Shown here: positions 1 through 6,816 of the stretch, piece after piece | Layout: every line of letters begins with the position of its first letter | Numbering within the stretch: position 1 is the first letter of the stretch | Origin: an uncultured Chlorobiaceae bacterium | GTDB taxonomy: Bacteria > Bacteroidota > Chlorobiia > Chlorobiales > Chlorobiaceae | NCBI GenBank assembly: GCA_903838095.1 | Contig: CAILXE010000393.1 | Coordinates: forward strand, 1-7,680 | DNA length: 7,680 bases | Reading direction: 5' to 3' | Position numbers and translations under genes: made by a program | The notes under the pieces: model-generated | Databases searched by the model: none | The model's input: only the letters and a program-made list of their open reading frames with translations | What the model was told of the DNA's origin: nothing

Positions 1-1299
1 CCGGTAAAGGGGTCGAGTGTCCAACTGACAATTGACAGTGATATTCAAAGCATTGTTGAAGATGAACTCGCCAAGGCGGTGGCAACGTTCAAAGCAGATG
101 CGGCAACAAGTATTATCATGGATGTGCGAACAGGCGAGATACTTGCCATGGCCAACAGTCCTGCATTTGATCTCAATAACAGGGGGACATGGACAAGTGA
201 GAATTCCAGAAACCGCGCTGTGACCGAGATGTTTGAGCCAGGATCAACATTCAAGTTGGTTATGGCTGCTGCCGCAACCGAGGTGCTTAACAGAAAGGCA
301 GAAGATGTCGTTTTTGCCTATAACGGTTCTATGCCTTTCTATAAACTGAAGATTACGGATCATGAACCCTATGGATACATAACATTTCGTCAGGCAATCA
401 TGTATTCAAGCAATATCGTTGCCGCTGCGACGGCCATGCGGATTGGTCGCGAACAGTTCAATGCCTATACGAGAAATTTTGGCTTTGGCAGGAAAACAGG
501 GATCGGACTGGTTGGTGAAGCGCGTGGAATGGTTCGACCGCTGACCCAGTGGGATATGACCACACTTCCATGGATGGGATATGGTTATCAGGTCATGACA
601 ACTCCGCTGCAGATTCTGCAGGCTTATGCCGCAATTGCCAATGATGGTGAGTTGATGAGGCCGTTTATTATCAAAAAAATTACTGATGCCAATGGCAGGG
701 TGATTCGTGAAGGGGCACCGGAAAAAGTGCAGAGAGTCGTATCAGTTGCAACGGCAAGATATCTTGGCAAAGAGTATTTTAAAGCAGTTGTTGACAGCGG
801 CACAGCAAAAAATGATATTCTGATCAGCATGAATGTTGCCGGCAAGACCGGAACTGCGCGTCGTGCGGCAGGTGGCTCTTATTCAAATCGTGCTTATGTC
901 TCTTCGTTTGTCGGATATTTTCCTGTTGCGGCTCCCCGCTATGCAATTATTGTGCTTGTTGAAAATCCCAAAACAGCCTATTATGCCGCCACAGTTGCCG
1001 TTCCTGTTTTTGCCAGTATAGCATCACGCATGGTGGCTTGTTCAGAGGAGATGCAAAAAAACCTTTCAATCCGTTCCCTGGAACAGGGCGTTATTGACTC
1101 GGTTTCAACAGTGACCGTGCCGGAACTCAGAGGATTGAAAGGGCGTGATGCATTGAGGCTGCTGAAATGGCTGAATCTGGAGATGGACTATTCGGGAGAT
1201 TTTGAGGGGGTGGTTGTGAGGCAAAACATTCCTCCTGGCAGCAAGGTTGAAAAAAAGAGAGTTGTTGTTGTAAGGCTATCATTAAAAAAGATTAACTGA
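1..1299 (+). CDS. ftsI: FtsI/SpoVD-like peptidoglycan D,D-transpeptidase with C-terminal PASTA domain (5' partial)
   Basis: Class B penicillin-binding protein that crosslinks septal peptidoglycan on the outer face of the cytoplasmic membrane, working with FtsW. The reading frame is open from the first base, so the N-terminal membrane anchor and most of the non-catalytic pedestal domain lie outside the window; 432 codons are present. All three active-site motifs are visible, numbering from the first codon of the window: STFK with the catalytic Ser82 (codon 244-246), SSN at 136-138 (406-414) and KTGT at 282-285 (844-855). The segment before them (VQLTIDSDIQ) is the usual entry to the transpeptidase fold. 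Residues about 371-430 (VTVPELRGL to the end) form one PASTA domain, with the typical 'IPPGSKV' turn. E. coli FtsI lacks PASTA, whereas SpoVD-type proteins have it. It ends with TGA 8 bases before murE. The family call is firm; the name ftsI rests on its position ahead of murE. Confidence 0.95.
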   Translation, partial: PVKGSSVQLTIDSDIQSIVEDELAKAVATFKADAATSIIMDVRTGEILAMANSPAFDLNNRGTWTSENSRNRAVTEMFEPGSTFKLVMAAAATEVLNRKAEDVVFAYNGSMPFYKLKITDHEPYGYITFRQAIMYSSNIVAAATAMRIGREQFNAYTRNFGFGRKTGIGLVGEARGMVRPLTQWDMTTLPWMGYGYQVMTTPLQILQAYAAIANDGELMRPFIIKKITDANGRVIREGAPEKVQRVVSVATARYLGKEYFKAVVDSGTAKNDILISMNVAGKTGTARRAAGGSYSNRAYVSSFVGYFPVAAPRYAIIVLVENPKTAYYAATVAVPVFASIASRMVACSEEMQKNLSIRSLEQGVIDSVSTVTVPELRGLKGRDALRLLKWLNLEMDYSGDFEGVVVRQNIPPGSKVEKKRVVVVRLSLKKIN

Positions 1300-1307
1300 T
1301 CGCTCTG

Positions 1308-2873
1308 ATGACAGGCATGCAAGAGAGTACCATCCAGCAGCAGGTGGTGCAACTGGATGAGTTGCTCAATGGGATTAATTCTCTGGAGGTTGCCGGACAT
1401 GCCCGTCCGCCCGAAAAGGTATGTATGATTACCAGTGACTCTCGAGAGGTGACTTCCGGTGCGCTTTTTGTTGCGGTAAGAGGTTACTGTACTGACGGTC
1501 ACCGGTTTATCGGAAAAGCGGTTGAGCGTGGGGCTGTAGCGATTATCTGCGAAGAATTTCCTGATCAGTTCGCGCCATCCGCTCTTTATATAAAAGTGGC
1601 GGATGCACGCAAGGCTCTCGCTGAGGCTTCACGGATTTTTTATGGTTATGCTTCTGATCGCTTGTTGATTATCGGGGTAACCGGTACCAACGGCAAGACG
1701 ACCACTGCCAGGCTGATTACCTCAATGCTCAATGCCTGCGGAATTTCCGCAGGTTATATCGGCACAAATCTCTGCCGCATTGGAAATCTTGATATTCCGC
1801 TTGACCGTACCACTCCTGAGGCTCACGGCCTGCATGACCTGTTCAGTCGGATGGTGGCGGCGGGTTGCAGGGCCGCCGTCATGGAGGTTTCATCTCATGC
1901 ACTTGTGTTGCAGAGAGTCTACGGTATAAAATTTCATGCGGCTCTTTTTACTAACCTGACCATGGAGCATCTTGACTTTCATCAATCCATGGAGAAGTAT
2001 GCATCTGCCAAGCAGCAGTTGTTTGATCAGCTTTCACCAGAAGGGTTTGGGGTTTTCAATATTGATGATCCCTGTGCAGTTCAGATGGCGGAACGGGTTG
2101 CTCCTGACAAAATATACACTTGTTCGCTGCGTGACGGAGGAACTCTGACGTTGTCGGGCAGACACTCTTTTAAGGCTGATATTCTGCAAAGCACTCTTTC
2201 TTCAAGCACTGTTGCTCTGCATTTTCCTGATACGGTTTTGACCATGCAGGTCGGACTGCCGGGACAGTTCAATGTTATGAATGTCCTTGAGGCGGCAGCT
2301 ACAGGGACAGGGATGGGGCTTCGGCCGAAAGAGATATGCAGCGCTCTTTCGGCAGTTTCAGCCGTTGAAGGGCGCATGGAAAGAATCGGAGATGCGAGTG
2401 AGGATCGCTCAGTGTTTGTTGATTATGCCCATACACCCGACGCCCTTTCCAAGGCGCTTGATACCTTGCGTACGCTGAAGTCTGAAGAGGCCCGCCTCGT
2501 TGTGGTTTTTGGGTGCGGCGGCAACCGCGACCGTTCAAAACGTCCTGAAATGGGTCGAATTGCCTCCGAAATTGCCGACGAGGTTATTCTTACTTCAGAT
2601 AATCCTCGTGATGAGGAGCCGGAGAGCATTCTTGATGAAATTGAGGCTGGAATGGCCGGAAGGATTTACCGGCGTATCAGTGATCGGGCCGAAGCAATCA
2701 GGACGGCGGTTTCCATTCTCAAACGGGGAGATGTGCTTCTTGTTGCAGGAAAAGGCCATGAAACATACCAGGAGATCGCTGGTCGAAAATATTACTTTTC
2801 AGATCAGGAGATTTTACGACAATCAATGCAGGAAAATGGCGCCGGATATCCGGTGAGGAGCGTGTGTCAGTGA
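1308..2873 (+). CDS. murE: UDP-N-acetylmuramoyl-L-alanyl-D-glutamate--2,6-diaminopimelate ligase MurE
   Basis: Cytoplasmic ATP-dependent ligase that adds meso-diaminopimelate to UDP-MurNAc-L-Ala-D-Glu. The protein has 521 residues, slightly longer than E. coli MurE (495), mainly from a longer N-terminus. The N-terminal UDP-binding domain shows DSREV followed by GALFVAVRG. The central ATPase domain has the P-loop TGTNGKTTT with Lys130, then TTPEAHG and EVSSHAL, and the lysine expected to be carbamylated is Lys235 (YASAK). The C-terminal domain has DNPR at 431-434 (2598-2609), the signature of diaminopimelate rather than lysine enzymes, and GKGHE at 481-485, whose Gly and Glu also contact diaminopimelate in the E. 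coli enzyme. I chose ATG 1308 because it is the first start after the ftsI stop; ATG 1317 in the same frame is possible. Neither has a clear Shine-Dalgarno sequence. The end overlaps the murF start. Confidence 0.97.
   Translation: MTGMQESTIQQQVVQLDELLNGINSLEVAGHARPPEKVCMITSDSREVTSGALFVAVRGYCTDGHRFIGKAVERGAVAIICEEFPDQFAPSALYIKVADARKALAEASRIFYGYASDRLLIIGVTGTNGKTTTARLITSMLNACGISAGYIGTNLCRIGNLDIPLDRTTPEAHGLHDLFSRMVAAGCRAAVMEVSSHALVLQRVYGIKFHAALFTNLTMEHLDFHQSMEKYASAKQQLFDQLSPEGFGVFNIDDPCAVQMAERVAPDKIYTCSLRDGGTLTLSGRHSFKADILQSTLSSSTVALHFPDTVLTMQVGLPGQFNVMNVLEAAATGTGMGLRPKEICSALSAVSAVEGRMERIGDASEDRSVFVDYAHTPDALSKALDTLRTLKSEEARLVVVFGCGGNRDRSKRPEMGRIASEIADEVILTSDNPRDEEPESILDEIEAGMAGRIYRRISDRAEAIRTAVSILKRGDVLLVAGKGHETYQEIAGRKYYFSDQEILRQSMQENGAGYPVRSVCQ
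1735..1753. repeat. 19-bp inverted repeat inside murE
   Basis: Two perfect 9-base arms (CCTGCGGAA and TTCCGCAGG) flank a single central T. It lies in the murE codons for Ala-Cys-Gly-Ile-Ser-Ala-Gly, just after the P-loop region. There is no following T-run, so it is not an intrinsic terminator. RNA could form a 7-bp stem with a 5-base loop. A single arm pair of this size is roughly what chance allows in a window of this length once several loop sizes are considered, so no function is claimed. Confidence 0.4.
2842..2853. repeat. 12-bp perfect palindrome beside the murF ribosome binding site
   Basis: CCGGATATCCGG reads the same on both strands. It sits inside the last codons of murE and ends one base before the GAGGAG that serves murF. 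In RNA it could fold into a 4-bp CCGG stem with an ATAT loop. Whether it affects murF translation is unknown, and coding constraint or chance may explain it. Confidence 0.4.
2855..2860 (+). promoter_or_regulatory. Shine-Dalgarno sequence for murF
   Basis: GAGGAG is the only strong Shine-Dalgarno match at any gene junction in the window. It lies 9 bases before GTG 2870 and only 3 bases before GTG 2864. The spacing therefore favours GTG 2870 as the murF start, which also gives a 4-base GTGA overlap with the murE stop. Confidence 0.7.
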
Positions 2874-4297
2874 ATGAGAAAGGGGTTCTCGGGATCAACG
2901 ATTTCCGGAATATAGGGGACGTAGCAGTTGCGAAGACGGAGGCTCCTTCACTGGAGCTTGTCGATCCGAACGTGGTCATTGATTCAAGAGAGGTGACAAA
3001 AGGAGGAATATTTATTGCCCTGAAGGGTGAAAGAACTGATGGCCACAGTTATATAGCCACGGCATTCGAGAATGGTGCCTCATGGGCAATGGTGAGCCGT
3101 GAGTGGTATGAAAAGGCAGGATCCTTGGAACCGCCGCCCGGAAAGGGTTTTATTGTTGTAACAGATCCTGTTGCTGGCTTACAGCAGCTTGCTGCGGTTT
3201 ACCGGAGCAGATTTTCGGTTCCTGTTGTGGCTATTGGCGGCAGTAACGGGAAAACGACCACAAAGGAGATGGTGGCTTCAGTTCTCGGTACCGGTTTCAA
3301 GGTTACGGTAAGCCAGGGAAATCGCAACAACCATCTGGGAGTTCCTCTGACGTTGCTGCAACTCAGGCATGATACCGGTATTGCTGTTCTTGAGCTTGGT
3401 ATCAATCATCCTGGAGAGATGGCAGTGCTTGCCGGGCTTGCCAAACCGACCCATGCTCTTCTGACCAATATCGGCCATGAGCATCTGGAGTTTTTGCTTG
3501 ATCTGGCAGGGGTTGCCGCTGCGGAGACGCAGCTTTATGATTATCTGCATCAGCATAACGGCACGGCGTTTATCAATTCCGATGATCCACTGCTCCGGGA
3601 GGCAGGTTCAGCTCTTTCCGGAAGTCTCAGTTATGGCACTTCGGAAAGTCCCACTCAAATTTGCTGGGCCAGGGAGATTTCTGTAGGGCAGGATGGCCGG
3701 CTCTCTTTTCTGTTATGTTCGGGGAATGGCAGTGAAAAGGTTACGCTCAATTTTACCGGAAGGCATAATGTTATCAATGCGGTGGCGGCGGCCGCTGTCG
3801 GGCTTCATTTCGGCCTCTCATTTCAGCAGATTCGGGAGGGGCTTGAGCGGCTTGTTCCTGCACCGGGCTGGAAACGGCTTGAGCTGCTTGACTCTGCCGG
3901 TCTCAGGATTCTGAATGATACCTATAATGCCAATTCGGACTCAATGCGACGGGCAATTGATGCGCTTTGTGATATGCCTTGCTCAGGGAAGAGAGTTGCC
4001 GTTCTGGCTGATATGCTTGAACTCGGAGTCTCTGGAGATGCTGAGCATCAGGCTATTGGCCGCTATATTCAGCAGAATCCTGTTGATTTATTGCTTACTT
4101 TTGGAGACAAGGCCCGGATGATTTGCCGGGAAGCTTCAGCTACGTGCTTGGGCCATTTCGAAAGCAGGAAACAGTTATTGGACGCGTTACTTCCCTTACT
4201 GTATGAGGGCGATGTTGTGCTTTTCAAGGGCTCCAGGGGCATGAAGCTTGAACAGGTTGTTGAGGCGCTCATTTCTGAACGAAACATAACCAGGTAA
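2870..4297 (+). CDS. murF: UDP-N-acetylmuramoyl-tripeptide--D-alanyl-D-alanine ligase MurF
   Basis: Cytoplasmic ligase that adds D-Ala-D-Ala to the UDP-MurNAc tripeptide, the last soluble step before MraY. With the GTG 2870 start it has 475 residues, near the family length (E. coli 452). Visible elements, numbered from this start: DSREV at 38-42 with GGIFIALKG in the N-terminal domain; P-loop GSNGKTTTKEM with Lys128; TNIGHEHLEF; and in the C-terminal domain NDTYNANSDSM at 349-359 and FKGSRGMKLE near 452-461. The third paralogous Mur ligase motif normally reads YNANPxSM; here Ser replaces Pro. The start could instead be GTG 2864, adding two residues and a 10-base overlap with murE, but the spacing to GAGGAG favours 2870. 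The overlap suggests translational coupling to murE. The stop is TAA, 9 bases before mraY. Confidence 0.96.
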   Translation: MNEKGVLGINDFRNIGDVAVAKTEAPSLELVDPNVVIDSREVTKGGIFIALKGERTDGHSYIATAFENGASWAMVSREWYEKAGSLEPPPGKGFIVVTDPVAGLQQLAAVYRSRFSVPVVAIGGSNGKTTTKEMVASVLGTGFKVTVSQGNRNNHLGVPLTLLQLRHDTGIAVLELGINHPGEMAVLAGLAKPTHALLTNIGHEHLEFLLDLAGVAAAETQLYDYLHQHNGTAFINSDDPLLREAGSALSGSLSYGTSESPTQICWAREISVGQDGRLSFLLCSGNGSEKVTLNFTGRHNVINAVAAAAVGLHFGLSFQQIREGLERLVPAPGWKRLELLDSAGLRILNDTYNANSDSMRRAIDALCDMPCSGKRVAVLADMLELGVSGDAEHQAIGRYIQQNPVDLLLTFGDKARMICREASATCLGHFESRKQLLDALLPLLYEGDVVLFKGSRGMKLEQVVEALISERNITR

Positions 4298-4306
4298 GAA
4301 TACGAT

Positions 4307-5413
4307 ATGCTTTATTATCTGTTGAAACATATCAACGAGATTTTCCATTTCCCGATACTGCGTGTTATCGAGTATCTTACCTTCAGGGCAAGCGCTGCTG
4401 CGATTACTGCGTTGCTGATTACTCTCTTTGCCGGTCCCGGACTGATCAGATATCTGAAATTACGATTCATTGAGCCAATCAAGGAGGAGGCGCCTCCTGA
4501 GCATAAAAAGAAAAAGGCTCTTCCTACCATGGGCGGGGTGCTCATTATTTTTTCCATTGAGATATCTGTGCTTCTCTGGTCAAAATTCACCGATCCCCAT
4601 GTCTGGCTGATTATGCTGGCGATTCTCTGGATGGGTATTATCGGTTTTATTGATGACTACCGAAAGGTTGCATTGAAAATCAAGGGGGGGCTCTCCGCAC
4701 GTTACAAGCTTATCGGGCAGATATCTCTTGGATTGGTGATAGGGATTTATACATGGCAGGATCCGGCGTTTTCAGTGCTTCTCTCGACGACCACGGTGCC
4801 GTTTTTCAAGCATCTGACGCTTGACTACGGCTATTTCTATATACCGATTGTTATTTTCATTATTACGGCCGTATCGAATGCGGTCAACCTGACTGACGGG
4901 CTTGACGGCCTGGCAGCGGGTAGTTCGGCTATTGTGGTCATGGGTCTTGGTGGTTTTTCCTACCTTGCCGGAAATGCGGTCTATGCGGTCTATCTCAATA
5001 TTCCATTTATTCCGGGTGGGGGCGAGGTGGCCGTCGTCAGCATGGCTATTGTCATGTCCTGTGTCGGCTTTTTGTGGTTCAACTCGAATCCTGCTGAAAT
5101 AATCATGGGCGATACCGGCTCTCTTGCCCTTGGAAGTGCGATCGCTGTTATTGCGTTATTAATCAAGCAGGAGCTTCTTCTGCCGTTGATTGCCGGTATT
5201 TTTTTTCTTGAAACGCTTTCGGTCTCCATGCAGGTGCTTTATTTCAAGTACTCGAAGATGAGGTACGGTCAGGGCCGGAGAATATTTTTAATGGCGCCTC
5301 TTCATCACCATTTTCAGTTGAAGGGATGGGCGGAACAAAAAATTGTGATAAGGTTCTGGATTTTGACCATTCTCTTTTTTCTGGCCAGTCTCATGACCTT
5401 AAAACTCAGATAA
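4307..5413 (+). CDS. mraY: Phospho-N-acetylmuramoyl-pentapeptide-transferase MraY
   Basis: Integral membrane enzyme that transfers phospho-MurNAc-pentapeptide from UDP to undecaprenyl phosphate, making lipid I on the inner face of the cytoplasmic membrane. The 368-residue length is close to the usual 320-370. It consists mostly of hydrophobic segments consistent with about ten transmembrane helices. Key motifs: the lysine-rich loop PPEHKKKK (64-70) leading to PTMGG, the Mg-binding DD pair Asp116-Asp117 (GFIDDYRK), [13 protein letters not shown] at 191-203, GDTGS at 268-272 with the catalytic-site Asp269, and the HHH motif at 333-335 (APLHHHFQ). ATG 4307 follows the murF stop by 9 bases with no convincing Shine-Dalgarno sequence. 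Two homopolymer runs fall inside it, G7 at 4684-4690 and T8 at 5199-5206, both explained by Gly-Gly and Ile-Phe-Phe codons. The N-terminal region recalls Chlorobium MraY from memory. Confidence 0.97.
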   Translation: MLYYLLKHINEIFHFPILRVIEYLTFRASAAAITALLITLFAGPGLIRYLKLRFIEPIKEEAPPEHKKKKALPTMGGVLIIFSIEISVLLWSKFTDPHVWLIMLAILWMGIIGFIDDYRKVALKIKGGLSARYKLIGQISLGLVIGIYTWQDPAFSVLLSTTTVPFFKHLTLDYGYFYIPIVIFIITAVSNAVNLTDGLDGLAAGSSAIVVMGLGGFSYLAGNAVYAVYLNIPFIPGGGEVAVVSMAIVMSCVGFLWFNSNPAEIIMGDTGSLALGSAIAVIALLIKQELLLPLIAGIFFLETLSVSMQVLYFKYSKMRYGQGRRIFLMAPLHHHFQLKGWAEQKIVIRFWILTILFFLASLMTLKLR

Positions 5414-5418
5414 CAGCT

Positions 5419-6816
5419 ATGGATGTAAAGGGTAAAAAAGTCTCTGTCATTGGTTCGGGTAAAAGCGGTCTTGCCGCTGCCGTGCTGCTTCACCTCGAGG
5501 GCGCGGGGGTGTTCTGCAGTGAGCTTGGCTCAATCGGCGAGAAGGAAGCCGCACAGTTGCTGGATATGCAGATACCTTTCGAAGAGAAAGGTCATTCAGA
5601 GAGGGTGTATCAAGCCGATTTTTGTGTTCTCAGTCCCGGCATTCCCCCCTCAGCGCCTGTTGTCAAAACGATGCAGGCAAAAGGGATACCGGTCTACAGC
5701 GAAATCGAAATTGCGAGTCATTTCTGCAAGGCAAGAATTGTCGGCATAACCGGTACGGACGGTAAAACGACGACATCAACGCTTGTCCACCGTATCTGTG
5801 AAGAGGATGGTCGTCTGCATGGGTACAGATCGTTCAGTGTCGGCAATATCGGGGTGCCGTTTTCTTCGATGGTGCGGGAGATGAACGCCGGAGATGTTGC
5901 TGTGGTTGAGCTGAGCAGTTACCAGTTGGAGCGATGCGTTACCTTCAGGCCTGATGTTGCTGTGATAACCAATATTACGCCTGACCATCTTGATCGTTAT
6001 GAACATGATATGCAGAAGTATGCCGCAGCGAAGTTCAGGATTTATGCAAACCAGCGTGGCAATGATACCACCATTTATAATCAGGACGATGCACTGCTGA
6101 CGGCCCATTTTACAGCGGGGGCAGAAGGATTTCCATTCAGGATGCTTGCATTCGGCATGGAAAAAGTGCCTGACGGGATGATTGATCGTCGCAATGTACT
6201 GCTTGATGGCGAGGCTATTGTTGTTTGTTCGGCAAGTGGTGATGAGCAGATCATGGTGACATCCGATATTCTGAAAAGCAGTTTTCGAGGGAGGCACAAT
6301 ATATCGAATGTGCTTGCGGCAATTGCTGTCGCGCGGGCGTTGGGTATCGGCAATGACGCAGTCCGATCTGCTCTCCGGGAGTTCAGGGGCGTTGAGCATC
6401 GTCAGGAATTTGTCATGACCATCAATGGCGCGGACTGGGTTAATGATTCAAAGGCAACCAACATCAATGCGATGCGGACGGCAATTGAAGCGCTGCCCGG
6501 GACTGCGGTTCTTATTGCTGGCGGCCGCGATAAAGGCAATGACTATTCGTCAGTCATTGATTTATTACGCAGCAAAATTTCCTTGATTATTGCCATAGGA
6601 GAGTCGCAGGCCAAAATAGCCTCTTTTTTTGAGGGGGTGATTCCTCATAAAGAGGCGGCTTCCCTTGCAGAAGCGGTGAGTTTTGCCCGTGAGGCTGCCA
6701 TGCCCGGGCAGACGGTGCTGTTTTCTCCAGGTTGCGCAAGTTTTGATATGTTCGATAATTTTGAGCAGCGTGGCCAGCAGTTTAAACAATATGTGCATCA
6801 GTTGCAGCCATGGTGA
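5419..6816 (+). CDS. murD: UDP-N-acetylmuramoyl-L-alanine--D-glutamate ligase MurD
   Basis: Cytoplasmic ATP-dependent ligase that adds D-Glu to UDP-MurNAc-L-Ala, acting before MurE and MurF. It has 465 residues (E. coli 438). The N-terminal Rossmann-like UDP-binding domain shows [10 protein letters not shown] near residues 12-21. The central domain has the P-loop GTDGKTTT (112-119, Lys116), [19 protein letters not shown] and the lysine expected to be carbamylated, Lys205 (YAAAK). The C-terminal domain has NDSKATN at 342-348, AGGRDKG, and [17 protein letters not shown] from residue 436. The P-loop has Asp where MurD usually has Asn. I chose ATG 5419, 5 bases after the mraY stop, because it places the Rossmann motif at the normal distance. 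The frame stays open upstream to ATG 5326, but that extension lies inside mraY and resembles no Mur sequence. No Shine-Dalgarno sequence is evident. Confidence 0.96.
   Translation: MDVKGKKVSVIGSGKSGLAAAVLLHLEGAGVFCSELGSIGEKEAAQLLDMQIPFEEKGHSERVYQADFCVLSPGIPPSAPVVKTMQAKGIPVYSEIEIASHFCKARIVGITGTDGKTTTSTLVHRICEEDGRLHGYRSFSVGNIGVPFSSMVREMNAGDVAVVELSSYQLERCVTFRPDVAVITNITPDHLDRYEHDMQKYAAAKFRIYANQRGNDTTIYNQDDALLTAHFTAGAEGFPFRMLAFGMEKVPDGMIDRRNVLLDGEAIVVCSASGDEQIMVTSDILKSSFRGRHNISNVLAAIAVARALGIGNDAVRSALREFRGVEHRQEFVMTINGADWVNDSKATNINAMRTAIEALPGTAVLIAGGRDKGNDYSSVIDLLRSKISLIIAIGESQAKIASFFEGVIPHKEAASLAEAVSFAREAAMPGQTVLFSPGCASFDMFDNFEQRGQQFKQYVHQLQPW
6810..6816 (+). other. murD stop / ftsW start overlap
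   Basis: The heptamer ATGGTGA holds two in-frame ftsW start codons (ATG 6810 and GTG 6813) and the murD TGA stop (6814-6816). No Shine-Dalgarno sequence is seen in the bases before it. This arrangement is typical of translational coupling, in which ribosomes ending murD restart on ftsW. Confidence 0.65.

Noticed and set aside
607..621. Two CTGCAG hexamers 3 bases apart in ftsI
   Set aside because: They encode Leu-Gln-Ile-Leu-Gln in the conserved transpeptidase domain and are explained by the coding sequence.
1188..1502. A 104-residue - strand open frame spanning the ftsI/murE junction
   Set aside because: It is antisense to the PASTA domain and the MurE N-terminus, has no recognisable motif, and looks low in complexity at its C-terminus (Leu/Thr runs mirroring the valine codons of ftsI).
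4684..4690. G7 tract in mraY as a possible phase-variation site
   Set aside because: It encodes Gly-Gly in a conserved stretch of an essential gene, so on/off switching by slippage is implausible, and the run is short.
5199..5206. T8 tract as a terminator or slippage site
   Set aside because: There is no GC-rich hairpin before it and the codons encode Ile-Phe-Phe in a membrane helix of mraY.
5326..5418. N-terminal extension of murD from ATG 5326
   Set aside because: The extra 31 residues lie in another frame of the conserved mraY C-terminus (after the HHH motif) and show no Mur ligase similarity. ATG 5419 gives the expected MurD N-terminus.
5776..6399. A 207-residue open frame on the - strand inside murD
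   Set aside because: It is wholly antisense to a well-supported murD. Its translation is rich in Cys, His and Arg without domain-like pattern, and no ribosome binding site or promoter is evident. It is best read as a shadow of murD codon bias.
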